NCBI GenBank assembly: GCA_905202125.1
Contig: CAJKQX010000005.1
Coordinates: 1 to 60,368 of the forward strand
Direction: 5' to 3'
Length of the DNA: 60,368 nucleotides
Source: an uncultured Prevotella sp.
GTDB lineage: Bacteria > Bacteroidota > Bacteroidia > Bacteroidales > Bacteroidaceae
Of this stretch, positions 18,389-28,999 are shown in pieces. Position numbers and translations under genes: made by a program. The stretch's first letter is position 1. Each line of letters starts with the position of its first letter. The notes beneath the pieces are model-generated. The model did not search any database. It saw nothing but the letters and a program-made list of their open reading frames with translations, and was not told where the DNA came from.

Positions 18389-18578
18389 AGAATATCAATT
18401 AGTCGATGTAGGGCCGCAAACTTTTGCGGCCGCAAGAATCCCCATACCATATCATCCGTTAAAACAGTTTTTTACGCGTCAGAAAAAACACATAATACCC
18501 TGTCAGGAAAATGAATTTGTGGCAATCGCCCTTGCGGCCGCAAAAGTTTGCGGCCCTACACCGACTTGTAGATATCCA
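18389..18578. repeat. 190-bp element with long inverted ends (MITE/REP-like)
   Basis: Arms at 18402-18436 and 18531-18565 are inverted copies matching at 34 of 35 positions. The similarity continues outward at 10 of 13 positions to 18389 and 18578. Each arm carries its own palindrome, GCCGCAAA-CT-TTTGCGGC, beside TGTAGGG. The 94-bp centre is AT-rich and non-coding. It could be a small non-autonomous transposable element, a paired REP-like structure or a structured RNA. No flanking target duplication is evident. Confidence 0.65.
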
Positions 18579-18689
18579 TCATGTTTATCAATGGTTTTCG
18601 TTTCGTCACTCCAAATTTCGGAAGAACCACATTTTTTTGCAAAACAATATATTCCGCATTCAAAAATCATCCAAAAACAAGTGGTGCGC

Positions 18690-18777
18690 GGAAGGGTTCG
18701 TTTCGCATGCCGGAAGGGTTCGTTTCGCATGCCGGAAGGGTTCGTTTCGCAGTCCGAAAGAGTTCGTTCTGCGTGGC
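18690..18777. repeat. four tandem 22-bp repeats with core AAGGGTTCGTTTCGC
   Basis: Units at 18690-18711 and 18712-18733 are identical. The unit at 18734-18755 differs near its end, and the fourth (18756-18777) is diverged. There is no spacer between units, so it is not CRISPR. The same core recurs at about 37730-37817 and begins again at the right edge of the window, so it is a dispersed family. Confidence 0.75.
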
Positions 18778-18821
18778 GGGGAAAAATCAAGTCAGCCTAC
18801 CCGATGAAGAGGGAGTACTGC

Positions 18822-19112
18822 AAAAAGAAGTGGTAGTTTCCAAAATGGAAATAACCACTCAACATGGCGCAATGGAAGATAAATCACAAAGACATAATGT
18901 TGATTTTTACAACCTTGACGCAATCATCTCTGTCGGATATCGGGTTTCTTCACCTAAAGCGACAAAGTTCCGCCAATGGGCTACCAAGATACTTAATGAG
19001 TATATCAAAATATACTAAGGCAGACCACGACAAGGAACACATGGGATTGACCACTTGGAAGAATGCACCGGACGGTCGCATTCTGAAGTCTGATTTCGCT
19101 CCTTATAATTAG
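18822..19112 (+). pseudogene. rhuM-family gene remnant
   Basis: Two short frames carry pieces of the RhuM (virulence-associated) family. The first ends at 19018 and contains VSKMEITTQHGA, then VDFYNLDAIISVGYRVSS and FRQWATKILNEYI. The second, in another frame up to 19112, has DKEHMGLTTWKNAPDGRILK. The N-terminal winged-helix part and the C-terminus are gone, and the frame is broken between the pieces. RhuM genes often travel with islands and restriction or toxin loci, so this is probably a scar of such an element. It directly follows the 22-bp repeats. Confidence 0.65.
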
Positions 19113-19350
19113 GACTTTGGGAGAATTACACGATTTTGAGGTTATGACTTGGCAACCGTGTCATTTGCAGCATTCTGCTATGAATTGCATTGAAATAACT
19201 CTTTCAGATACAAAAGTATAATAAATCTATGAAAGTATTTTCCAAAGCGAGCTTGTTGTCCCTCGTCTCCTTACGTCACCGTAACGACATTGACGTTAAG
19301 ACGTTTAGCGTCATTTCTCTTTTTTTCGATGTTATTCCAGCATTTTTTTA
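19113..19350. other. non-coding stretch before leuS
   Basis: No coding sequence is recognised. A small palindromic patch (GACGTTAAGACGTTTAGCGTC, two overlapping half-sites) lies around 19290-19312, just upstream of the leuS promoter. It may be an operator or chance. Confidence 0.35.
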
Positions 19351-19358
19351 TAATTTTG
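19351..19358 (+). promoter_or_regulatory. -7 box of leuS
   Basis: TAATTTTG is a perfect match to TAnnTTTG. No good -33 box is seen. It predicts an ~88-nt leader for leuS and excludes the upstream in-frame ATG at 19363 as the main start, because that codon would sit at the transcript's very 5' end. Confidence 0.6.
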
Positions 19359-19367
19359 CAATTTGGA

Positions 19368-19409
19368 GCATACGTCCGTGTGCAAAGACACGGACAGCGA
19401 TATGTATGC
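19368..19409 (+). promoter_or_regulatory. leader stem-loop of leuS
   Basis: An 8-bp perfect stem GTCCGTGT (19374-19381)/ACACGGAC (19388-19395) with a 6-nt loop is closed by an outer GCATAC/GTATGC pair (19368-19373, 19404-19409) with a one-sided bulge. It sits at the predicted 5' end of the leuS mRNA and lacks a T-run, so it is not a terminator. It could stabilise the mRNA or bind a regulator. Confidence 0.45.
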
Positions 19410-19452
19410 GACCATCTGCAAAACGAGAGAAACAAAAAACAATATACAAGCA

Positions 19453-22308
<2,856 letters not shown>

Positions 22309-22332
22309 TTTTCACAACGGTATCCTATGAAT

Positions 22333-22376
22333 AATGACAGGCAACTCTCAACCAATATTGAGAGTTGCCTGTCATT
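22333..22376. terminator. bidirectional terminator between leuS and the GH3 gene
   Basis: A perfect 19-bp inverted repeat with a 6-nt loop (AATGACAGGCAACTCTCAA pairing with its complement) is flanked by A- and T-rich ends on both sides. It serves both convergent genes. Confidence 0.9.
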
Positions 22377-22398
22377 AATAAAAAAATGAAATGAAAGA

Positions 22399-23916
22399 CT
22401 ACATCGATTTGTTCATATCGATGATGTCATTGATGATGTCGCGATTGTTTGACAGTCGCGGCACTTTATGTTGTCCGCCGAGTTTGTTGCGCGACTTGAG
22501 CCAGTCGTTGAAGAGTCCCGGACGGGCCTTTATCACTTCGAGGTGCTGCATGGTGACATTATGAAATCGTTTGGCCTCGTAGTCGCTGTTGATTTCCTGC
22601 AGACGGCGATCGAGTATGTCGGCAAAGAGATTGATGTCCTTCGGTTCTTTGGCAAACTCTATCACCCACTGATGGCGGCAACGTGCATTGCTGTCCATGA
22701 ACAGCGGGGCGGCGGTGTACTCGCTCACCTCGGCTCCCGTCTCACGGCAGGCGTAGGCCAGTCCTTTCTCGGCATTGTCCTGTATGAGTTCCTCGCCGAA
22801 GGCATTGATGAAATATTTGGTACGACCGGTTATCACAAACTTATAGGGATTGCGCGACGTGAAGCGCACGGTGTCGCCTATCATGTATCGCCACAGTCCG
22901 CACGACGTGGTGATGAGCATGGCGTAGTTGCGCCCCGTCTCCACTCCCCAGAGCGGCACCACGGTGGGGTTGTCGCTGTCGAGTTCGTCCAGAGGCATGA
23001 ACTCGTAGAATATGTCATAGTCGGTCATGAGGAGCATCGACTTGTCGGCCGGGTCGTCCTGTATGCCGAAGAATCCCTCGCTGGCGTTGTAGGTCTCCAT
23101 GTATTTCATGCGAGGCGACTTGATGATGCGCTCATACTGGCTGCGATAAGGCGTGAAGGCTATGCCGCCGTGGAAGAACACCTCCAGGTTGGGCCATACC
23201 TCGTCAATGGTCTCCTTGCCCGATAGTTCGAGCACACGCACCAGCACACTGAGCATCCACGACGGCACACCCGAGAGATTGGTCACGTTCTTGCGCATGG
23301 TCTCCTCGGCTATGCGGTCGCGCTTCACCTCAAAGTCGCTCAGCAAGGCCGTCTCCTTCTTGGGCACACGCACCATATTGGCCAGCGGATTGATGTTCTC
23401 TATGAGTATGGCGCTCAGGTCGCCCACCAGTGAGTTCATCACATTATAGTTGGGCGAGTGGCTGCCGCCGAGTATGAGCGACCGTCCGTCGAATATGCGG
23501 CTTTCGGGATTGTTGCGCAGATACAGCGCCACCACATCCTTGCCGCCGCGATAGTGTATGCGTTGCAGTCCGTCGTGGGATATGGGTATGAACTTACTCT
23601 TGTCGTTGGTCGTGCCCGACGATTTGGCATACCATCTGACCACACCCGGCCACAGTATGTCGGCCTCGCCGTGACGCATACGGTCGATATCATTTTTCAG
23701 GTCGTCGTATGTATTCACCGGCACGTTTTTGACGAAAGCATCATAGTCCTTTATGCTGCTGAAGAGATGCTTCCGACCATACTCGGTGGCAATACCTCTT
23801 TCTATGAGTTTAGTCAGCACATCGTGCTGCAACGTCTCGCTGCCGCTGACATACTGCTCAATATTTTTCTGTCTTGACAGGAACAGTTTGCCTGCCATGC
23901 TTGTTAGGCTCATCAT
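22399..23916 (-). CDS. GH3 family acyl-adenylating protein
   Basis: About 505 residues. The sequence has the GH3 family layout: AGKLFLSRQKNIEQY at the N-terminus, then WYAKSSGTTNDKSKFIPIS (the nucleotide-binding STT-like loop), YNASEGFFGIQD (second ATP motif) and a C-terminal domain with ITGRTKYFINAFGEELI. Plant GH3 proteins join acyl acids such as jasmonate or auxin to amino acids through an acyl-AMP. Bacteroidetes homologues are common but their substrate is unknown. The codon at 23919 is TTG, so the ATG at 23916 is chosen. The gene has a -7 box 30 bases upstream and is divergent from the HAD phosphatase gene. Confidence 0.88.
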   Translation of the reverse strand: MMSLTSMAGKLFLSRQKNIEQYVSGSETLQHDVLTKLIERGIATEYGRKHLFSSIKDYDAFVKNVPVNTYDDLKNDIDRMRHGEADILWPGVVRWYAKSSGTTNDKSKFIPISHDGLQRIHYRGGKDVVALYLRNNPESRIFDGRSLILGGSHSPNYNVMNSLVGDLSAILIENINPLANMVRVPKKETALLSDFEVKRDRIAEETMRKNVTNLSGVPSWMLSVLVRVLELSGKETIDEVWPNLEVFFHGGIAFTPYRSQYERIIKSPRMKYMETYNASEGFFGIQDDPADKSMLLMTDYDIFYEFMPLDELDSDNPTVVPLWGVETGRNYAMLITTSCGLWRYMIGDTVRFTSRNPYKFVITGRTKYFINAFGEELIQDNAEKGLAYACRETGAEVSEYTAAPLFMDSNARCRHQWVIEFAKEPKDINLFADILDRRLQEINSDYEAKRFHNVTMQHLEVIKARPGLFNDWLKSRNKLGGQHKVPRLSNNRDIINDIIDMNKSM

Positions 23917-23946
23917 CAAATGATCTATTCAAATTGTTTTGAGTTG

Positions 23947-23954
23947 CAAATTTA
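23947..23954 (-). promoter_or_regulatory. -7 box of the GH3-family gene
   Basis: Minus strand TAAATTTG, a perfect TAnnTTTG. It predicts a leader of roughly 25 nt. No clear -33 element is seen. Confidence 0.6.
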
Positions 23955-24054
23955 GCTTAAACTTTTATAAGTAGAGTGATAAATCTACTATTTTTAACAA
24001 ATGTATATGACAAAGCATGATTTCGCACTCATAATATTTATGAAAAACTTTGAT

Positions 24055-24062
24055 TACCTTTG
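24055..24062 (+). promoter_or_regulatory. -7 box of the HAD phosphatase gene
   Basis: TACCTTTG, a perfect TAnnTTTG, lies 23 bases before the ATG at 24086. The -33 region is not recognisable. Confidence 0.6.
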
Positions 24063-24085
24063 CCGAGTAAAAAAATCCCATACTT

Positions 24086-24757
24086 ATGAAAATCAAAAAT
24101 ATTATCTTCGATTTCGACGGTACACTGATGGACACTGCTCCCGTAATCCTTGCCACCATGAAAGCCACAATCCGCGAGATGGGACTGCCCTCGCGCACAG
24201 AAGACGAGTGTCGCGCCACCATAGGCAAACGGCTCGACGAGATACCCGGGATGCTCTTTCCCGACATACCCGACCTCTCCCAAAAGTATGTCGCCACTTA
24301 TCAACGTATTTTTCCACTTGAAAACCGTCCCGGACTGGCCCGTCCCTTCGAAGGAGTAATATCCACTCTCCACGCTCTCCACGCACACGGCTATCGCATG
24401 GCCATTGCCAGCAGCCGCACCCGCCGCTCGTTGCAGGAGTTTGTGGACAATCTACTCATCAATGATATCTTCGGCATGCTCATAGGAGGTGACGACGTGA
24501 AGGAAGCCAAACCGGCACCCGAACCCGTGCTCACCATCTGTCGCAGGATGGAATGGCAAGCTGAGGACACGCTCGTAGTGGGCGATGCCACATACGACAT
24601 CCTCATGGGCCACCACGCCGGCTGCCCCACGTGCGCCGTGACATACGGCAACCAGTCGCGCGAGCAACTCATGACGGTCTCGCCAGATCATATCATTGAT
24701 GAATTTTCACGGATAATGGAGTTTTTACAGGAATCAAAAGATTTACAAGACTCATGA
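24086..24757 (+). CDS. HAD-superfamily phosphatase (phosphoglycolate phosphatase-like)
   Basis: 223 residues with all four HAD motifs: D9-F-D-G-T (nucleophile Asp9 and acid Asp11), the Ser of IASSRTRRS, the Lys of EAKPAPEP, and GDATYDILMG. The helical cap between motifs I and II (about 18-85) marks subclass I, as in Gph and PpaX. The likely substrate is a small phosphorylated metabolite such as 2-phosphoglycolate or a sugar phosphate. Family context does not narrow it further. It converges on nadA across a shared terminator. Confidence 0.88.
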   Translation: MKIKNIIFDFDGTLMDTAPVILATMKATIREMGLPSRTEDECRATIGKRLDEIPGMLFPDIPDLSQKYVATYQRIFPLENRPGLARPFEGVISTLHALHAHGYRMAIASSRTRRSLQEFVDNLLINDIFGMLIGGDDVKEAKPAPEPVLTICRRMEWQAEDTLVVGDATYDILMGHHAGCPTCAVTYGNQSREQLMTVSPDHIIDEFSRIMEFLQESKDLQDS

Positions 24758-24764
24758 TTTTTAT

Positions 24765-24813
24765 AAAATATTACAAGGGCTTGTAGAAACCTACAAAGCC
24801 CTTGTAATATTTT
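24765..24813. terminator. bidirectional terminator between HAD gene and nadA
   Basis: A stem of about 22 bp (AAAATATTACAAGGGCTT-GTAG with one bulged base) has a 4-nt loop and U-rich flanks on both strands. Confidence 0.9.
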
Positions 24814-24831
24814 ATTTTATAGAGGTAGTTT

Positions 24832-25827
24832 TCAACTCATACTGAGCATCCGCTCGATGGGTTTGAGGGCGTCGTGGGCTATGTCAGACCGTACCTCTAT
24901 CGTGGGCCAACCATGCTTGAGCGAGTTGTATATGCGCTCCAGGGTGTTCATACGCATGTATTCGCACTCGTTGCAGTGGCATGTGTGTGTATCAGCACTT
25001 TCCGCCATCTCGGGCGGCACAGGCAGGAAAGTCTTATCGGGACAGGACCGGCGCATCTCGAAGAGGATACCGCTCTCGGTGACGACTATAAACTCGCGCT
25101 TGTCGCTCTTCTTGACATGCTCGAGCAGCACGGCCGTAGATCCTATCACGTCGGCCAGTGCCAGAATGTTGCTCTTGCACTCCGGATGGGCCAACACCAC
25201 GGCGTCGGGATGCTCCTTGCGCATCTCCACAAGGGCCTTCACAGAGAAACGTCCATGCACATGACATCCTCCGGGCCAGAGCAGCATGTCACGACCCGTG
25301 ACCGAGTTGATGTATCCGCCGAGATTTTGGTCGGGACCGAAGATGATATTCTCGTCCTCGGGCAGCGCTTCTATTATCTTGCGCGCATTACCGCTCGTCA
25401 CCACCACATCAGTGAGAGCCTTGACGGCGGCGGTAGTGTTGACATAGCTCACGACGGTGTATCCCGGATGCTCCTCCTTGAATTTCCTGAGGTCCTCGGC
25501 CGAGCATGAGTCGGCCAGCGAACATCCGGCCCTAAGGTCGGGACAGATGACAGTCTTGTCCGGACACAATATCTTGCACGTCTCTGCCATGAAATGCACA
25601 CCACACATCACGATGATATCCGCATCGGTAGTGGCAGCCTTGCGCGCCAGAGCCAGCGAGTCGCCGATGAAATCGGCTATCTCCTGCACACTGTCGCGCG
25701 TGTAGTAATGCGCCATGATAATAGCGTTCTTTTCGGCGCACATGCGTCTTATCTCTTGTTTGAGGTCAATGTCGGCGGGCACAGGCTCGTCCACATATCC
25801 TTTATCTATCCATTCCGGTTTTATCAT
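24832..25827 (-). CDS. nadA: quinolinate synthase
   Basis: 331 residues. NadA condenses iminoaspartate with dihydroxyacetone phosphate to quinolinate in de novo NAD synthesis, using an oxygen-sensitive [4Fe-4S] cluster. Visible signatures are AIIMAHYYTRDSVQEIADFIGDSL, the cluster Cys75 in VMCGVHFMAET, Cys188 in WPGGCHVHGRF, and the C-terminal Cys cluster at 283-288 (HTCHCNECEYM). PDQNLGGYI and HPECKSNIL are also conserved. No nadB or nadC is adjacent, so the pathway genes are scattered. It is transcribed away from the AT-rich gap at 25828-26334. I found no clear -7 box for it. Confidence 0.97.
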   Translation of the reverse strand: MIKPEWIDKGYVDEPVPADIDLKQEIRRMCAEKNAIIMAHYYTRDSVQEIADFIGDSLALARKAATTDADIIVMCGVHFMAETCKILCPDKTVICPDLRAGCSLADSCSAEDLRKFKEEHPGYTVVSYVNTTAAVKALTDVVVTSGNARKIIEALPEDENIIFGPDQNLGGYINSVTGRDMLLWPGGCHVHGRFSVKALVEMRKEHPDAVVLAHPECKSNILALADVIGSTAVLLEHVKKSDKREFIVVTESGILFEMRRSCPDKTFLPVPPEMAESADTHTCHCNECEYMRMNTLERIYNSLKHGWPTIEVRSDIAHDALKPIERMLSMS

Positions 25828-26269
25828 ATTTTGAATTTTATTGTATTTTCAGTCTTATCCACAATCATTCATTATCTTATTTTATATTCTTTAAAAAAAA
25901 TAATATTATGATTATGATGATGTGTTGTTTATTTGTTTATAAATATTTCTGTTTTTTCTTGCATTTGAAGATATGAACGTTTGGAGTAAGTTTTTAAAAA
26001 CCATTCAATAACATCTTTCAGTTGAGTTTCAATGTAATAAGTTTTTTATCAACAATCATTGAGAACAGTGCAAAGTTAATAAGTTTATAAAATTAATTGA
26101 TATAGAATGCTGGAAAACTTGCTGAAAAACTTTGAATAAATGTGTTGATATCCACGAATTGACGGGTTGGAGATGGCGGCGGTGGAAATGTGTGGAGTTA
26201 TTAGTGGTGTTTTCCACAGGGTTATCCACAGGAATTTTTTATAGAATTATGACTCTCATGAATATTATA
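25828..26269. other. AT-rich gap with DnaA-box-like sites (candidate replication origin)
   Basis: This gap contains no gene. It carries perfect DnaA boxes TTATCCACA at 25855-25863 and 26222-26230. A consensus-fitting TTTTCCACA lies at 26210-26218, only 3 bases from the latter. Weaker sites are TTATCAACA (26046-26054) and ATATCCACG (26148-26156). All point the same way. A ~180-bp very AT-rich stretch (about 25870-26040) could be an unwinding element. No dnaA gene is in the window, which is not unusual for Bacteroidetes. The call is an inference from box clustering. Confidence 0.4.
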
Positions 26270-26307
26270 AAAAAATAGCAGCGTCGCTGAATGCGATGCC
26301 GCTATTT
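26270..26307 (-). terminator. terminator of the LRR protein gene
   Basis: On the minus strand AAATAGCGGCATCGC pairs (with G-U pairs) with GCGACGCTGCTATTT around the loop ATTCAG, followed by a T-run. Confidence 0.75.
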
Positions 26308-26334
26308 AATATTATATTATGTGTGATAAGGTGA

Positions 26335-28632
26335 TTATTTTACCATCACCTTCACAGTCTTGCCATTGGCCATGCGGACGATGTTGAGACCCTTCTGTTT
26401 GGAAGAGAGGCGCTGTCCGTTAATGTTGTAGTAAGCCTTCGGTTCGCTGTAGTCGGCGTTGATGCCATCGATAGAGTTGGCCACCGGACCGTTCCATTCG
26501 ATGATGATCTCCTCGTTCTTGGCCTTGTCGGCGTTCTGTACGATGCCGGCGGGGATGACGAGGCGGTAGGTGCAATTCTCTTTCACCTGGTATGTCATAG
26601 GATATGAGTCATAGTCGGAACCCCAGATGCGCAGGGTATTGTCGCCATTCTTAACGGCTTTCCATGAGTAGTCGGGAGTTATTTTCTTCTGAGTGTCGCC
26701 ATTGATTTCGGTGAGAGTGACGTCGGGTCCGTAGTCGAGGATTGTGATGTCGCTTTCGAATGTGATATCAAAGGTCATATCTTTCAATCCGGCTGTCATG
26801 TCTTCGCCATTGACAGGACTGGTGCTTACCACCTTGAGCACTTTGGGAGCATCAGGACCAACCCATTCTACTACGATCTTCTCGTTCATGTCGCCGGCAG
26901 CGTTCTTGACTACGCCTGCGGGGATGATGATATAGTATTTGGTCTCGGCTTTAGGAGTGAAAGTCTGTGGGAATCCGTCCAGGTCGGAAGCCCAGATGCG
27001 CAGGGTCTGATTGTTGTCGCCATTGTTGGCTCTCCATGAGTTTTCGGCATCGATGGTTGCACCGCTCATCTCGCTACCTTCGCGCATGAATACATCGGGA
27101 GTATCATTGACGATGGTGATGTCCTCGCTGAACACGATGTCCACCTTCATATCGGCATATTTGGAGAGTTTGGTGCCGTTGTCCGGAGTCATGCTTACAG
27201 GAGTCAGTACGCCTTTGTCGGTCTCGGTGAGATTGAAATAGCTATTCCATCCGGCTTGCTTGTATGAAGCTGTGCTGCCTTTGGGGATATAGAGCGGAGT
27301 GGACTCGCTTATGCCCCAGAACGGGCTGTCGTAATCTTCGTATACATCGTCAATTTCGGGAGCGGTTGCGCCAAGAGATGTCACGCTTGATAGATTTTTG
27401 CAGTTGTGGAAAGCATGATTGCCAATTATCTTCACGCCTGAAGGGATGGTGAGATTGGTCAGTTCCTCTATTCCTGCGAATGCGCCGTCATATACGTAAG
27501 GCATGTTCTCGGGCAGAGTTACCTCTTTCAGATGTGTAGCTGCGAAGCCCTGTTCGCCGATGTATGTGATGGTTTTCGGAAAATTGATCTCTGCGAGAGC
27601 CGACTGGCAGAAAGCGTATGCGTCGATGGCGAGCAATCCTTCGGGCAAGGTCACCTTAGCCACCTCGCTACCCCAGAAAGCACCACCGTTGATGCCGATA
27701 CACTTTGAGTCAACCTTCACCTCTGTCTTGCCCTTCATAGGCACGGCGTAGAGCAGATGGTTGTTGATGTCGTATAGCACACCGTCGACAACGTGGAAAT
27801 ATTTGTTGGCCGGGTCCACGTTGAAGGATGTGATGGATGTCTTTGCAAACACTCCGGTACCTATTTTCTCAACTGTGGCAGATATTTTGATTTCGGTCAG
27901 AGCCGAGCATCTCAAGAAACACTCTTCGCCAATCTCCTTCACACCGGCAGGGATCTCTATGGATTTGAGTTTGGCGCAATCCAGGAATGTGCCTGTGTTG
28001 AGTATGGTCAGAGAGGAAGGCAGAGTGATGGATTCGAGATCGGCGCAATTATAGAATGCTTTTGCCTCAATATCGGTGACTGACTCGGGCAGCACAACAT
28101 TCTTTAGTGCACATTTATAGAATGCCGATCCGCCTATCTTCTCCAGTCCTTCATGTAATGTGATGCTGGTCAGCGACTTGCATGTGAAGAAAGCGCTGTA
28201 ACCAATTTCCTTTACCGATGCCGGTATTTCAATGCTCTTGATGCCTGTGCTTGAGAAAGCATATTTGTCGATGGTCTTGAGATTGGCCGGCATATTGATG
28301 TTCACAAGGGCCTCGGAACTGCTGAAAGCGGAGTTGCCGAATTTCTCTATGCCATCGGGCAGAGTGATGGTAGTGGCATACGACCATTTGAAAGCATTCT
28401 CGCCGATAGATGTCACGTTGTAAGTCTTTTCACCCTCGGTCACTGTGGCCGGCACGGTGTAGATGAGGATTTTCTCATTGGCAGCGTCTTTGGAATCTGC
28501 TTTGGTCAGCTCCACGGTGTTTTCGCCCGTAGTGGTGTAGGTGAAGACATCCTGTTTGAATGTCTCCTGAGCCGATGCACTTGCGGCGCATAGTCCCAGC
28601 ATGAGGGTCAATGAAAGTAAATTTTTCTTCAT
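26335..28632 (-). CDS. BspA-type leucine-rich repeat surface protein with T9SS tail
   Basis: 765 residues from the ATG at 28632, which begins a clean signal peptide (MKKNLLSLTLMLGLCAASASAQ). Residues ~60-455 hold about 15 LRR_5 repeats of ~23 residues (for example SVKEIGYSAFFTCKSLTSIT), as in BspA adhesins of Bacteroidales and Trichomonas. Two ~110-residue modules follow, each starting P.NG.......DI.F..DITI and ending LVIPAGIVQNA...EEIIIEWNGP. They resemble the modules of the large protein at 2529. The end (AYYNINGQRLSSKQKGLNIVRMANGKTVKVMVK) is a sorting tail. A role in surface binding of host or bacterial proteins is inferred from the family. Confidence 0.88.
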   Translation of the reverse strand: MKKNLLSLTLMLGLCAASASAQETFKQDVFTYTTTGENTVELTKADSKDAANEKILIYTVPATVTEGEKTYNVTSIGENAFKWSYATTITLPDGIEKFGNSAFSSSEALVNINMPANLKTIDKYAFSSTGIKSIEIPASVKEIGYSAFFTCKSLTSITLHEGLEKIGGSAFYKCALKNVVLPESVTDIEAKAFYNCADLESITLPSSLTILNTGTFLDCAKLKSIEIPAGVKEIGEECFLRCSALTEIKISATVEKIGTGVFAKTSITSFNVDPANKYFHVVDGVLYDINNHLLYAVPMKGKTEVKVDSKCIGINGGAFWGSEVAKVTLPEGLLAIDAYAFCQSALAEINFPKTITYIGEQGFAATHLKEVTLPENMPYVYDGAFAGIEELTNLTIPSGVKIIGNHAFHNCKNLSSVTSLGATAPEIDDVYEDYDSPFWGISESTPLYIPKGSTASYKQAGWNSYFNLTETDKGVLTPVSMTPDNGTKLSKYADMKVDIVFSEDITIVNDTPDVFMREGSEMSGATIDAENSWRANNGDNNQTLRIWASDLDGFPQTFTPKAETKYYIIIPAGVVKNAAGDMNEKIVVEWVGPDAPKVLKVVSTSPVNGEDMTAGLKDMTFDITFESDITILDYGPDVTLTEINGDTQKKITPDYSWKAVKNGDNTLRIWGSDYDSYPMTYQVKENCTYRLVIPAGIVQNADKAKNEEIIIEWNGPVANSIDGINADYSEPKAYYNINGQRLSSKQKGLNIVRMANGKTVKVMVK

Positions 28633-28745
28633 ATCAATATTAATTCGTGAGACACCCTTTTTGTTATCTTCCACAGACCGGGCGGGCGTCTCTTTTTAGC
28701 CCCGTCTGCTTTTGTTGACTAATAAAGCATTAAATTTATTTATTG

Positions 28746-28753
28746 CAAAGATA
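28746..28753 (-). promoter_or_regulatory. -7 box of the LRR protein gene
   Basis: Minus strand TATCTTTG, perfect TAnnTTTG. No -33 match is seen at the usual distance. Confidence 0.55.
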
Positions 28754-28936
28754 TAAAATAAAAGACATATAACTTACATAATATCACAATATTTTTAAAA
28801 TAACTTACATTTTGATATTATTTAATTATACATAATAATTAAAGACGGTTGACGTGGATTCATGATTTTTGGGATTGAAAACAGCGGTAAGACATAAAAT
28901 AAGGTAAAAGAAGAGTGGAGAATGAAAATAATTGAG

Positions 28937-28944
28937 TAATTTTG
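28937..28944 (+). promoter_or_regulatory. -7 box of the yitT-rdgB-porZ unit
   Basis: TAATTTTG, perfect TAnnTTTG, lies 55 bases before the yitT-like start. No -33 match is seen. Confidence 0.55.
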
Positions 28945-28999
28945 CTTTTGATGCGCCGGATGTGTTCAGATACGTGCGGCACGCAAAAAACTGATATTT

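Larger units (their letters stand above)
28633..28999. other. divergent promoter region of the LRR and yitT genes
   Basis: The gap holds a -7 box for each flanking gene (28746-28753 minus, 28937-28944 plus) and a ~107-nt leader for the LRR gene. Between 28754 and 28936 it is AT-rich, with no gene or hairpin that I recognise. Confidence 0.5.

Noticed and set aside
18690..18777. Possible CRISPR array
   Set aside because: The 22-bp units are contiguous with no spacers, and no cas gene is present in the window.
18503..18836. Several short frames across the repeats (for example peptides with RNEPFRHAKRTL patterns)
   Set aside because: They are translations of the 22-bp repeat and of the inverted-repeat element. 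The same nonsense peptides appear at the other repeat site.
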